From G963666705 sp963666705 (lineage in GTDB: Bacteria; Pseudomonadota; Alphaproteobacteria; CADEGL01), in NCBI GenBank assembly GCA_963666705.2, contig CAXXKO010000025.1:62001-126000 (forward strand): a DNA stretch of 64,000 nt. Reading direction: 5' to 3'. The notes under the pieces are model-generated. The model searched no databases, was not told the origin of the DNA, and was given only the letters and a program-made list of their open reading frames with translations. The position numbers and the translations under genes are program-made. Positions 34,806 to 43,831 of this stretch are shown here, one piece after another (positions within the stretch are counted from its first letter, which is position 1; every line of letters starts with the position of its first letter).

Positions 34806-35540
34806 TCAGGTGAGGGTGTAGCCGCCGTCGGAGACCAGTGTTGCCCCGGTCATGTACGCGTTCTCCATCAGGAGGAGGATGCCGCGCGCGATCTCGTCCA
34901 CCGCGCCATGACGCGGGATGGGCTGGGTCTCGGTCAGCTTGCGGCTGCGCGCGCGCCGCTCGGCCGGCCAGGTCTCGAGGATCGGCGTGAGGACGAGGCC
35001 CGGGGCGATGGTATTGACCCGGACGGGTGCCAACTCGAGGGCGAGCACGCGCATGATGGCTTCGAGCGCGCCATTGGCCGCGGCGCCCGCGGCGAAGCCC
35101 GGCAACCCCTTGCGGTTGGCGGCCCCGGTCACGAAGGTGATCGAGCCGCCAGCGCGCATGTGCGGGGCGCCGTGCTTCACGCAATTGATGGCGGCCCAGA
35201 ACTTGACCTCGAAAGATTCGCGCAAATCGTCGAGCGCCGTCGCGGCGAAGGGGCCGAGGCGGGCGGCCAGCTCGGGCCCGGTGGTGGTGGGCAGCAGCAG
35301 GCACATATGGTCGAACGCGCCGAGGCGCGCGAAGAAGGCGGCGACCGCCGGCTCGTCCATGGCGTCGAGCCGGTGACCCTCGGCGCCGTCTCCGACCTCG
35401 GTGAGCGCCGCCTCGAGCCGCTCGCCCGAGCGCCCGGCGATGACCACCTCCGCGCCCGCGGCGGCCGCGAGCTTCGCCGTCCCGAGCCCAATGCCCGAGC
35501 CGCCACCGATGAGCACGATGCGCTGGCCCGCGAGCGTCAT
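34806..35540 (-). CDS. SDR-family protein lacking the Tyr/Lys pair (1)
   Basis: The 244-residue Rossmann protein has cofactor motif VLIGGGSGIGLGTAKLA and the PG block VNTIAPGLVLTPI. The normal catalytic YxxxK is not visible; the matching place reads AGAAANGALEAI. Such members occur next to normal SDRs and may be regulatory or use another mechanism. Together with the next gene (34 bp away) it forms a tandem pair of 244-residue paralogues. Confidence 0.85.
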   Translation of the reverse strand: MTLAGQRIVLIGGGSGIGLGTAKLAAAAGAEVVIAGRSGERLEAALTEVGDGAEGHRLDAMDEPAVAAFFARLGAFDHMCLLLPTTTGPELAARLGPFAATALDDLRESFEVKFWAAINCVKHGAPHMRAGGSITFVTGAANRKGLPGFAAGAAANGALEAIMRVLALELAPVRVNTIAPGLVLTPILETWPAERRARSRKLTETQPIPRHGAVDEIARGILLLMENAYMTGATLVSDGGYTLT

Positions 35541-35574
35541 GGCCCTCGTCTCCCCCGTTCCCCCTCCCCACCGG

Positions 35575-36309
35575 CTAAGTCAGCTTGTAGCCGCCATCGA
35601 CTTCGAGGATGGCGCCGGTGGTGAAGCCGTTCTCCATCATGAACAACACCGCCCGCGCCACCTCGTCCGCCTCCCCCATGCGCGCCACCGGCTGGGCGGC
35701 GGTGAACCTCTCCCAGTGCGCCGTGCGCGCCTTGGGCAGCACATCGAGGACGGGGGTGCGGATGTAGCCGGGGGCGACGGCGTTGACGCGCACGGGCGCC
35801 AGTTCGAGCGCGAGCACGCGCATCAGGCCCTCGAGTGCCGCGTTGCCCACGGCGCTCACCGTATAGCCCGGCTGGCCCTTGCGGTGGGCGACGCCGGTGA
35901 TGATGGTGATGGATCCCGTGGCCGAGACGTGGGGGGCCCCGTGGCGGATGCAGTTGAGGCAGCCCCAAAAGCGGTTGTCGAGGAGGGCGCGGAACTCGGC
36001 CATGGTCATGTCGAGGAAGCGGCCCTGGCGGCTGGCGACCGCCTCGTTCGCTGCCGTGGGCACGAAGCCGGCCAAATGGTTGAACGGCCCCAGACCCGCG
36101 AAGAAGGCCTCGACCGCGCCCTCGTCGGTGGCGTCGAGCACCGCTCCCTCGACCGGCCCGCCGATCTCAGCCTTGGCCCGCTCCACCCGCTCGGCCGAGC
36201 GGCTGGCGACGACGAGCCGCGCCCCGGCCGCGGCGGCGCGCTTGGCGGTGGCGAGGCCGATGCCCGAGGTGCCGCCGATCAGCACCACGCGTTGCGAGTC
36301 GAGCGACAT
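35575..36309 (-). CDS. SDR-family protein lacking the Tyr/Lys pair (2)
   Basis: The 244-residue paralogue of the downstream SDR has cofactor motif VLIGGTSGIGLATAKRA. The segment that should hold YxxxK is TVSAVGNAALEGL, with no Lys. VRVNAVAPGYIRTPVLD and TGAILEVDGGYKLT are normal. It is the first gene of the pair and is divergent from a PhyH-type dioxygenase gene. Confidence 0.85.
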   Translation of the reverse strand: MSLDSQRVVLIGGTSGIGLATAKRAAAAGARLVVASRSAERVERAKAEIGGPVEGAVLDATDEGAVEAFFAGLGPFNHLAGFVPTAANEAVASRQGRFLDMTMAEFRALLDNRFWGCLNCIRHGAPHVSATGSITIITGVAHRKGQPGYTVSAVGNAALEGLMRVLALELAPVRVNAVAPGYIRTPVLDVLPKARTAHWERFTAAQPVARMGEADEVARAVLFMMENGFTTGAILEVDGGYKLT

Positions 36310-36431
36310 ATGACCTCCCCTGGCGTCCCCTGGCGGCGCGGATTAAAGCACGCGCCCGGTGCACTGGCGATGGCCGGCATGGGCGATTCCGGGGCTTCCC
36401 TCCAGCACCGGGCCAAGGCAGGATGAGGGCC

Positions 36432-37241
36432 ATGCCAAAACACCTCACCCCCGACCAGATCGCGTTCTACAGGCGCGAGGACTATCTCTCTCCGATCCCG
36501 CTCATCGCCGCGGGCGAGGCGGCGGCGCTCTTGGGCGAGCTCGACGCCTTCAAGGCCCGGACTGGCGAATCGGTGGTCACGGCGCTGGCCGACAAGCCCT
36601 ACCTCCTCCTCAAGTCGCTCTCCGACCTCTCGCGCCATCCGGTCGTGCTCGACGCAATCGAGGACCTGATCGGCCCCGACATCCTGCTGGCCGAGGCCGG
36701 GTTCTTCTGGAAAGAGGCGGGCGACCCCTACTATGCCGCCTGGCATCAGGACGCGACCTATTTGCGCATGGAGCCGCGACTGGGCATCTCCACCTGGATC
36801 GCGCTCACCGACAGCCGCGTCGACAACGGCTGCCTCCGGGTCGTCCCCGGCACCCAGGGCAGCGAGCTGCCGCTCCACATGATCGACGATCCGGACAATT
36901 ACCTGCGCATGAACCGCGAGATATCGGTCGCGCTGGACGAGGCGTCGGCGGTGGACTTGGAGCTCGCCCCGGGCGAGATGTCGGTTCACGGCCGCATCGT
37001 CCACGGCAGCCGGCGCAACCGCTCGGCCCGGCGCCGGGTGGGCTATGCCGCCATGTACATCCCGCCCCAGGTCGAGATGGGGGTGGGCAGCCTGACCTCC
37101 GCCTCCCTCGTGCGCGGCGAGGACCGCTACGGCCACTATGTGCTCGAGCCCGAGCCCGCGTGCGACTTCGACCCCGCCGCCGTCGCCGTCTACGAGAAGC
37201 AGGTCGGCCAGGGCCTCACCGGCACCTACCGCTGGGATTGA
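36432..37241 (+). CDS. phytanoyl-CoA dioxygenase (PhyH) family protein
   Basis: The 269-residue Fe(II)/2-oxoglutarate oxygenase has facial-triad residues in WHQDATYL (His and Asp) and SVHGRIVHGSRRNRS (distal His, with an Arg for 2-oxoglutarate). LPGEMSVH-like and GCLRVVPGT blocks match the family. ATG 36432 has AGGATGAGG upstream. It would hydroxylate a small metabolite; relatives act on amino acids including ectoine, but the substrate here is unknown. It converges on the SLC13 transporter gene. Confidence 0.9.
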   Translation: MPKHLTPDQIAFYRREDYLSPIPLIAAGEAAALLGELDAFKARTGESVVTALADKPYLLLKSLSDLSRHPVVLDAIEDLIGPDILLAEAGFFWKEAGDPYYAAWHQDATYLRMEPRLGISTWIALTDSRVDNGCLRVVPGTQGSELPLHMIDDPDNYLRMNREISVALDEASAVDLELAPGEMSVHGRIVHGSRRNRSARRRVGYAAMYIPPQVEMGVGSLTSASLVRGEDRYGHYVLEPEPACDFDPAAVAVYEKQVGQGLTGTYRWD

Positions 37242-37271
37242 TACGTCGCGCGCCGCCATCAGGCCACGGCC

Positions 37272-39146
37272 TCAGCCCAGCCCGTAGTACCACGGCGCGA
37301 AGAGGGAGAAGGCGACCCAGGCCACCAGGATGAGCGGCAGCCCGGCGCGGATGAAATCGGTGAAACGGTAATGCCCCGGGCCCATGACCAGAAGGTTGGT
37401 CTGGTAGGCGATGGGCGAAGCGAAGGCGCAGTTGGCGGCGAACACCACGGCGACGGCGAAGGCCATGGGATCGGCCCCCAGGCCATCGGCGATACCGACG
37501 GCGATGGGCGTGAAGAGGACGGCGCTGGCCTTGGTGCTGATGACGTTGGAAAGCAGGGCGACGACGAGGAAAAAGGCCGAGAGCATGACGGCCGGCCCCG
37601 AGCCGCCGAATGCGCCGAGCACGGCGTCGGCGATGAAGGCGGCCCCGCCCGTACGCTGTAGCACCGCGCCCAGCGCCAGGGCCGTCGCGATGCTGAGGAT
37701 GATGCCCGGATCCATGGCCTGGGTGGCCTGACCGGGATTGACCGCGCCGACGAGGATCATGGCGAGGGCGCCAGCCACGGCCGCGACCACGATGGGCAGG
37801 GCGCCTGTCCCCGCGGCCACGACGACGGCGCCGAAGATCAGCGCCGCGAGCCGCGCCCGCTCGCGCGAGGGCAGCTCGGCCGCCGACCATTCCATCAGCA
37901 CCACGTCGCGGTTGTGGCGCAGCTTGCGCACGTCGTCGGGCGGGCCCTGGACCAGCAGCACGTCGCCGGCCTCGAGCGGGACCTCGGTGATGCGGCTGCG
38001 GATCATGCGCGCGCGCCGCTCCATGCCGAGCACGATGCAGCGGAAGCGGTAGCGGAAGCCGATCTGCTCCAGGTTGCTGCCGATGAGGCGCGAGTTGGGC
38101 GCCACCATGACCTCGGCCAGCACCTGCGTGCCATCTCCAAGCGCGCGCTCCCGCCGGCCCGCCGGCTCGGCCGATGGGGGCGGCGTGCGGCCGTCCCGCA
38201 AATCGGGCACGACCACGCCCACCACGCCCGAGATCACGTCCGTGATCGCCTTGCGGGTCGCGGCGACGATGATGAGGTCCCCGGCCTCGATGCGCAGGTC
38301 CTCGAAAGGCGGCAGGAAGGCGTGCTCGCCGCGCAGGATCAGGCGCACGGTCAGGTCCTTGAGGTTGGGGAAGAAGCCCCCGACCGCCTTCTGCCCCACG
38401 AGCTGGGAGGAGTCGGGCACCGAGATCTGGGCGATGAACTGCTTGCCCGCCGGACCGATCAGCTCACCCGCGATCGAGGCCCGCTCGTGCAGCAGGCGCG
38501 GCACCACCAGCAGCACGTAGACCATGCCGGCACCCGCCACCACCATCCCCGGCACGGAAAACTCGAAGAAGCCGAGCCGCGCCAGGCCCAGCGCCGCCAG
38601 CTCGTCCGAGACCAGGAGGTTGGTGCTCGAGCCGATGAGGGTCGTCATGCCGCCGAGGATGCCGGCGAAGCTCAGCGGCATCATGTAGCGCGAGGGCGAG
38701 CGCTTGAGGCGCGTGGCCACGGCCTGAATGATGGGGATGAAGATCACCACAACGGGAATGTTGTTGAGGAAGGCGCTCACCACCAGAGCGGCACCGAGGG
38801 CGAGGGAGACCGAGAGCCAGACGTTGTAGCGGCCGAGCGAGAGGACGGCCTGGGCCGCCTGGTCGAGCACCCCGGTGCCGACCAGCCCCTGGCCCACCAC
38901 GAGCAATGCCAAGACGGTGATGAGCGCCGGGCTCGCGAACCCGGCGAGGAGCGGGGCCGGCCCCAGGAGGTTGGCGCCGTCGGGGCCGGACACCGGGAAG
39001 AAGTGGAAGAAGACCAGCAGGACGCAGATCACGCCGAGGGAGGTGACCTCCATGGGCAGGCGCTCGAGCGCATAGACCACCAGCGCCGCGGCGATGAGGA
39101 ATAACGCCGCCCACATCTGGAATCCGGGATCAACCGCCGCCATCAC
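37272..39146 (-). CDS. SLC13/DASS-type transporter with two TrkA-C (RCK_C) domains
   Basis: The 624-residue inner-membrane protein has N-terminal helices (residues about 12-215), two central cytosolic RCK_C domains (IAQISVPDSSQLVGQKAV and LAEVMVAPNSRLIGSNLEQIGF), then C-terminal helices. FLNNIPVVVIFIPIIQAVA and STKASAVLFTPIAVGIA are the two pseudo-symmetric carboxylate/Na motifs. This layout is typical of bacterial sulfate, thiosulfate or dicarboxylate carriers (SAC1/YfbS type). The ligand cannot be told. Confidence 0.9.
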   Translation of the reverse strand: MMAAVDPGFQMWAALFLIAAALVVYALERLPMEVTSLGVICVLLVFFHFFPVSGPDGANLLGPAPLLAGFASPALITVLALLVVGQGLVGTGVLDQAAQAVLSLGRYNVWLSVSLALGAALVVSAFLNNIPVVVIFIPIIQAVATRLKRSPSRYMMPLSFAGILGGMTTLIGSSTNLLVSDELAALGLARLGFFEFSVPGMVVAGAGMVYVLLVVPRLLHERASIAGELIGPAGKQFIAQISVPDSSQLVGQKAVGGFFPNLKDLTVRLILRGEHAFLPPFEDLRIEAGDLIIVAATRKAITDVISGVVGVVVPDLRDGRTPPPSAEPAGRRERALGDGTQVLAEVMVAPNSRLIGSNLEQIGFRYRFRCIVLGMERRARMIRSRITEVPLEAGDVLLVQGPPDDVRKLRHNRDVVLMEWSAAELPSRERARLAALIFGAVVVAAGTGALPIVVAAVAGALAMILVGAVNPGQATQAMDPGIILSIATALALGAVLQRTGGAAFIADAVLGAFGGSGPAVMLSAFFLVVALLSNVISTKASAVLFTPIAVGIADGLGADPMAFAVAVVFAANCAFASPIAYQTNLLVMGPGHYRFTDFIRAGLPLILVAWVAFSLFAPWYYGLG

Positions 39147-39213
39147 CGCCGCGCGCCTCCCCGAAATCGCGAGCCGGCCGTGAAGTTACCATGGACCGGA
39201 GAGTCTGGTCCTT

Positions 39214-39909
39214 TCAGGACGCCCGCATGTCGCGTGCCGTCACGCCGTCCTCCGTGCCGTCGGCATAACGCTTGTAGCCCTCGATATAGTATTCGGGCGG
39301 CAGCGCGATCGCCTGCGAGGCCGGGCGCTCGGCCATCGCCGCCATCCAGGCCGCGAGCCGCGTGCAATCGTCCGGCAAGCCGACGCCGCGATAGTGCTCG
39401 AGCGCGCCGATGCGCTCGAACCAGGGCCAGAATGTGAGGTCGACGAGGCCCACCTCCGCCCCCATAAAGTATGGCCCCGCCGCGCTCAGCGCGCGCAGGC
39501 CGCGGAATTCCATGAAGCGGAAATGGGCGCGCAGCTCGTCGGCGAGCGCCGCGCGCTCCGCCCCGGCCGGCGTCAGAAACAGCTTGTACCAGGTGGGCAT
39601 GAGCTTCACGTTCGCGAAGTCGATCCAAACCCGGGCATAGGCGCGCCGCGCCGGCTCCTGGGGCATCATCGGCGGCTCCGGATAGAGCTCGTCGAGATAC
39701 TCGTTGATGACCGAGGATTCCCAGATGACGTCCTCGCCGTTACGCACCACCGGCACCTTGCTGTAGGGCGAGACCGCCTCGAACCAGGCCGGCTTGTGTT
39801 TGAGGTCGATCTCGGTGAGGGAGAAAGGAATATCCTTCTCCAAAAGCAGGAGCCGCGTGCGCGCCGCATAGGGGCACACCTCGGCGCTGAAGATCTCGAT
39901 TTCGGCCAT
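39214..39909 (-). CDS. glutathione S-transferase family protein, CPYA type
   Basis: The 231-residue protein has N-terminal thioredoxin fold with AEVCPYAARTRLLL, the CPYx active-site motif of omega-like GSTs, then SPYSKVPVVRNGEDVIWESSVINEYLDE (cis-Pro and GSH-binding Ser). The C-terminal helical domain has FWPWFERIGALEHYRG. Start ATG 39909 gives the family N-terminus. It is divergent from another GST gene 126 bp away. Confidence 0.92.
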   Translation of the reverse strand: MAEIEIFSAEVCPYAARTRLLLLEKDIPFSLTEIDLKHKPAWFEAVSPYSKVPVVRNGEDVIWESSVINEYLDELYPEPPMMPQEPARRAYARVWIDFANVKLMPTWYKLFLTPAGAERAALADELRAHFRFMEFRGLRALSAAGPYFMGAEVGLVDLTFWPWFERIGALEHYRGVGLPDDCTRLAAWMAAMAERPASQAIALPPEYYIEGYKRYADGTEDGVTARDMRAS

Positions 39910-40035
39910 GTCTCTTCCCTCCCGCTCGTCCGCCTCGCCAGCCTCTGTTAGGATAGGTTCCGCCGTGGCCGTGTAAAGCGCGGCAATATGATTGTGTGCG
40001 TGCCAACCATCATACCCCAAACGGAGGCGACGGCG

Positions 40036-40743
40036 ATGGGCATGGTCCTATACGAGCTCAAGGGCAAGGGCGACCTTCGCTTCAGTCCCTTCTCCTGGCG
40101 CGCGCGCCTCGCCCTCGCCCACAAGGGGCTCGAGGCCGAGCGCGTCGCCTTCGGCTTCACGGAGAAGGAGAAGATCGCCTCGGGCGGCTACAGCCAAGTT
40201 CCGGTCCTGGTGGATGACGGCACCGAAGTGCCCGATTCCTGGGCCATCGCCTGCCATCTCGAGGACAACTACCCCGACCGCCCCTCGCTCTTCGGTGGTG
40301 CCGTGGGCCGGGCGGGTGCCTGCTTCATCAATGCCTGGGCCGACAGCCGCCTGCACCCGGCCATGGCGCCCCTGATCCTGGGCGACGTCTTCGACCGGGT
40401 CGACGACGCCGATCGTGCCTACTTTCGAGAGACCCGGGAGGCACGCTTCGGCACGACCATCGAGGCCATCCACGCCGCGCGCGATTCGAAGCTCGCGGCC
40501 TGGGACGAGGCGATGACGCCGCTCCGCCTGACCCTCAAGCGCCAGCCCTACCTCTCGGGCGAGGCCCCGGCCTACGCCGACTACATCGTCTTCGGCAGCC
40601 TGCAATGGGCGCGCTGCGCCAGCCCCTATCCCCTCTTCACCCGGGAAGACCCGATCCACGCCTGGCGCGAGCACATGCTCGACCTCTTCGGCGGCATGCC
40701 CCGCCAGGCACCCGGCAACCCGGTCGGCGCGCGGGCGGCGTAA
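40036..40743 (+). CDS. glutathione S-transferase-like protein
   Basis: The 235-residue protein starts MGMVLYELKGKGDLRFSPFSWRARLALAHKGL, with the Ser/Trp segment in place of CPYx. SQVPVLVDDGTEVPDSWAIACHLEDNYPDRPSLFG is the second half of the GSH site. ADYIVFGSLQWARC closes the helical domain. ATG 40036 follows GGAGG. It is related to beta-etherase-like and Ure2-like GSTs; the exact reaction is unknown. Confidence 0.88.
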   Translation: MGMVLYELKGKGDLRFSPFSWRARLALAHKGLEAERVAFGFTEKEKIASGGYSQVPVLVDDGTEVPDSWAIACHLEDNYPDRPSLFGGAVGRAGACFINAWADSRLHPAMAPLILGDVFDRVDDADRAYFRETREARFGTTIEAIHAARDSKLAAWDEAMTPLRLTLKRQPYLSGEAPAYADYIVFGSLQWARCASPYPLFTREDPIHAWREHMLDLFGGMPRQAPGNPVGARAA

Positions 40744-40844
40744 CGCCGTCGCGAGCGCCGATTCCACGCCGGGCCGTATATTCGTTGCCGGTATACTTGA
40801 CTTGGCGTCATCTCACCGATTGTGACAATAGCGCCGAAACATGA

Positions 40845-40928
40845 ACCACCAAGACACGAAGGCACCAAGGTGAAGGCGGGCACGGGCCGACCTGACGCCG
40901 ACTCTTGGTGTCTTGGCGCCTTGGTGGT
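40845..40928. repeat. ACCACCAAG inverted repeat
   Basis: ACCACCAAGACACGAAGGC at the left and the inverted CTTGGTGTCTTGGCGCCTTG at the right bound about 84 bp, an imperfect 24-bp inverted repeat. It is a type of dispersed repeat, seen once here. The remainder of 40744-40958 has no gene. Confidence 0.7.
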
Positions 40929-40958
40929 CGATCAGCGGCGGCGCCGTCGCGCGGCCGG

Positions 40959-42149
40959 TCAGTCCTGCCCCCGCCTTTGCACCGGGTGCCGGTTGGCGTC
41001 CTTGTAGCCGAGGGCGTCCTCGGCGATCAGCACGCGTTGGATGTTGGGCGCCCCCTCGCCCACGTTCAGCATATTGACATAGGCGGTGATCTTCTTGATC
41101 GGGTACTCGTCGGCCAGCGCGTAGCCGCCGAAGATCTCCGCCGCCGCCTGGGCCGCGTGCTTGGCGGCGAGGGAGGCGAGGTACTTGCCCTGGGCCGCCT
41201 CGCGCGTCGCGGGATGTCCTCGGTCCATGGCCCAGGCCATGCGCCAGAGCATGAGGCGCGCGGCCTCGACATTCACCACCATGTCGGCGATCTGGTGCTG
41301 GACCATCTGGTAGCGGGCGATCGGCTGGTTGCGGATCACCCGCTCGCGCGCGTAATCGCGGGCCAGGTCGAGGCAGGCCTGGGCCAGGCCCACGAGCCGC
41401 GCCGTCACCGTGAGCCGCCCGTAGTCGAGGGCGCTCATGGCGACCTTGAAGCCCTCGCCCTCGGCGCCGAGGCGGTTCGCCACCGGCACGGCGAAATCGT
41501 CGAGGAACACGGCCGAGCTGCGCAGGCAGTTGGAGAGTCCGGTCATGGGGATGGGGTCGGCGCTGAATCCAGGGCCGGACCCGGGCTCGACGATGAAGGC
41601 GGTGATGCCGCGGTGGCCGGCCGCGGGGTCGGTCTTGGCGAACAGCACGCCCGTATCGCAGGCATGGGCGAAGGTGATCCACTGCTTGGACCCGTTCAGG
41701 CGGTACACGTCGCCGTCGCGCCGGGCCGTCGTCTTCATGGCCCCGGCCGCGTCCGATCCGCCGCCCGGCTCGGTGAGGGCGAACATGCCGATGCGCCGGC
41801 CGGCGACCAGGTCGGGCACGAAGCGCATGACCTGCTCGTCCGTGCCCCAGTTGTAGATGGTGAAGGGGCAGGTCATGGCCTGCATGTTCATGGCGTAGCC
41901 GAATTCCGGCGCGAGGCGCGAGACCTCCTCCGAGATGGCGGCGACGGCGAGGAAGCCGATTCCCGTGCCGCCCACGTCCGCGCCGAAGGCGGCACCGAAG
42001 AGCCCCGCCGCACCCATTTTCTCGATGAGGGGGCGCGGAAACGCCCCGTTCTCCTCATAGGCCGCCATCGCCGGGATGACCTCGCGCTCCATCAGGCGCG
42101 CGACCGTCTCGCGCACGGCGCGAATTTCCTCGGGCAGCTCCAGGTCCAT
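40959..42149 (-). CDS. acyl-CoA dehydrogenase family protein (2)
   Basis: The 396-residue FAD flavoprotein contains MFALTEPGGGSDAAGAM, LNGSKQWITFAHACD, and a C-terminal YVNMLNVGEGAPNIQRV where the Glu of GEG matches the catalytic base. FGGYALADEYPIKKI is typical. ATG 42149 is chosen for family length. It lies 1 bp after the P5C reductase-like gene in the same direction, so probably co-transcribed with it. Confidence 0.92.
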   Translation of the reverse strand: MDLELPEEIRAVRETVARLMEREVIPAMAAYEENGAFPRPLIEKMGAAGLFGAAFGADVGGTGIGFLAVAAISEEVSRLAPEFGYAMNMQAMTCPFTIYNWGTDEQVMRFVPDLVAGRRIGMFALTEPGGGSDAAGAMKTTARRDGDVYRLNGSKQWITFAHACDTGVLFAKTDPAAGHRGITAFIVEPGSGPGFSADPIPMTGLSNCLRSSAVFLDDFAVPVANRLGAEGEGFKVAMSALDYGRLTVTARLVGLAQACLDLARDYARERVIRNQPIARYQMVQHQIADMVVNVEAARLMLWRMAWAMDRGHPATREAAQGKYLASLAAKHAAQAAAEIFGGYALADEYPIKKITAYVNMLNVGEGAPNIQRVLIAEDALGYKDANRHPVQRRGQD

Positions 42150-42150
42150 C

Positions 42151-42942
42151 TCAGCCTCCCGCCAGCCTGGCATGCATGGAATCGAGGGCGTCGCGCAGGG
42201 CCTCGAATCCGCCATCGGCGCGGAATGCCCGCGCCGCCTGCTCGTTGAGCCCGCCCGGCGTCGCCGCCGCCTCGGCCACGGCGGCGAAACCGTCCTCCCC
42301 GGCCTGGGCCGTCACGGCCTGGAACAACGCGGCGAGGAAGGCATCCGCCGACCCGGCCTCGACACCCTTCTCCGCGGCCCAGCGCCCCACCTCCCCGAAG
42401 AGGCCCGCGACCGTGGCGATCAGGCCGACGAGGCACCAGAGGGTGTTGAACTGCGCTTCCCCCGCGACCGCCATGGGCTGGCCGAATCGCGCCAGGACCG
42501 CCGCCGCCTCGGCTCCCTCGGGGTAGTAAGCCACTGGCCCCATGCGCTTGGCACTCGTCGGCAGCGGCCCGGCGCGGACCAGCCGCGCGTGGCCATCGAC
42601 GAGGCGCCGTACCGCGTCGAGCGACACGGTGCCGATGAGGCTGAAGGCCAACTGTCCCGGCCGGAACGAGAGGCCGCCGAGGGCCGCCGCCGCATGCTCC
42701 GCGCGCAGGGCGATTAACACCACCTCGGCGCCATCAACGACTGCCTGATTCGATGGCGCGATTTCGACGGCGGGGAAGCGGGCGGCAAGTGCCGCCGCCC
42801 TCACGGCGTTACGCGGCGAGACCAGGACGCGCGCCGGCGGCGACTCGGCGGTGCAGAGGCCCGTTACCATGGCCGTCGTGATGTGCCCGGTGCCGATGAA
42901 ACCGAGTATCGCGGCGCCCGGCGCTTCCCCACGCTCAATCAC
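42151..42942 (-). CDS. pyrroline-5-carboxylate reductase-like protein (1)
   Basis: The 263-residue NAD(P)-binding protein starts at GTG 42942 (VIERGEAPGAAILGFIGTGHI). GFIGTGHITTAMV is the ProC-like Rossmann motif, LVSPRN replaces the usual SRT segment, and AAATPGGLNEQAARAF matches the ProC C-terminal TPGG block. Its start overlaps the stop of the next P5CR-like gene by 8 bp. ProC reduces P5C to proline; members of this divergent group may reduce related cyclic imines such as pyrroline-2-carboxylate. Confidence 0.87.
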   Translation of the reverse strand: MIERGEAPGAAILGFIGTGHITTAMVTGLCTAESPPARVLVSPRNAVRAAALAARFPAVEIAPSNQAVVDGAEVVLIALRAEHAAAALGGLSFRPGQLAFSLIGTVSLDAVRRLVDGHARLVRAGPLPTSAKRMGPVAYYPEGAEAAAVLARFGQPMAVAGEAQFNTLWCLVGLIATVAGLFGEVGRWAAEKGVEAGSADAFLAALFQAVTAQAGEDGFAAVAEAAATPGGLNEQAARAFRADGGFEALRDALDSMHARLAGG

Positions 42943-43714
42943 CGTCGCCGCCCCGCTGCATGCGTTGGAACACCGCTTCCGTCGCCTCGGACCAGGGCCG
43001 AATGGCGTCCCGTCCGGCGATGACCCCCAGCCCCTGCTCGTTGATGCCACCCGGCGTCGCGGCGGCTTCCGAGAGGGCGCCATAGGTCGCCTCGGGCGCG
43101 CGCGCCATCTCGGCCATGGCATGGAAGAGCGCGGTGATATAGCGCTTCGCCGCCGCGGCCGGCACGCCGCCCGCCTCGGTCCAGGTTGAGATCTCCTCCA
43201 TCACCGCGTAATAGGGACTCAAGAGGCCCGTGAGCGACCATAAGCGGTGGAACTCGGTCTCGTCCCGCGCCGCCACCGGGGTGCCAACGGGTGCGAACAG
43301 CGCCTCGACCCGCGCGTCTTGCGGGAAATAGACCACTGGGCCAAGCCGCCGGGCGGCGCTCGGCAGCGGCACGGCACGGTGAAGCGCCGCGGCCGGATGG
43401 ACGAGCCCCGCCATCTCCCGGTGGGGCCGCAAGGCGATCAGCGAGATCACCAGATGGTCGGCCCGGAAGCGCAGCGCACCCACCACCTCAGGCGTTATAT
43501 CGGGCCGCACGGCGAGCAGGACCGCCTCGGCGCCGTCGAGCACCACCTGGTTGTCGGCCGCCACCGAGACGTTCGCGAAACGCGCCGCAAGCGCCGCCGA
43601 GCGCGCCCGGTTGCGGGGCGACAGCAGGATCGGGCCGCACGGTGCATCCCCCGCGCTCAGCCCCTCCACCAGCGCGCTCGTGATGTGCCCGGTGCCGATG
43701 AAACCGATTCTCAT
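42935..43714 (-). CDS. pyrroline-5-carboxylate reductase-like protein (2)
   Basis: The 259-residue paralogue begins at ATG 43714 (MRIGFIGTGHITSALVEGL). LLSPRNRARSAALAARF and the C-terminal AAATPGGINEQGLGVI match its tandem partner. It is the first gene of the minus-strand set P5CR-P5CR-acyl-CoA dehydrogenase. It is divergent from two proline racemase-like genes, the shared promoter region being 43715-43831. The context supports a role in imino-acid metabolism. Confidence 0.88.
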   Translation of the reverse strand: MRIGFIGTGHITSALVEGLSAGDAPCGPILLSPRNRARSAALAARFANVSVAADNQVVLDGAEAVLLAVRPDITPEVVGALRFRADHLVISLIALRPHREMAGLVHPAAALHRAVPLPSAARRLGPVVYFPQDARVEALFAPVGTPVAARDETEFHRLWSLTGLLSPYYAVMEEISTWTEAGGVPAAAAKRYITALFHAMAEMARAPEATYGALSEAAATPGGINEQGLGVIAGRDAIRPWSEATEAVFQRMQRGGDGD

Positions 43715-43831
43715 CCCGCCTCCCCCGCCTCCTCGCCCCAATCCTGCTTACAGCACCCCATCGACACAAGCTGCATCTCCACCGCCCCTTGGGCTAAGCT
43801 CGCCTCACGCCGGAGATAAGGGAAGCCAGCG

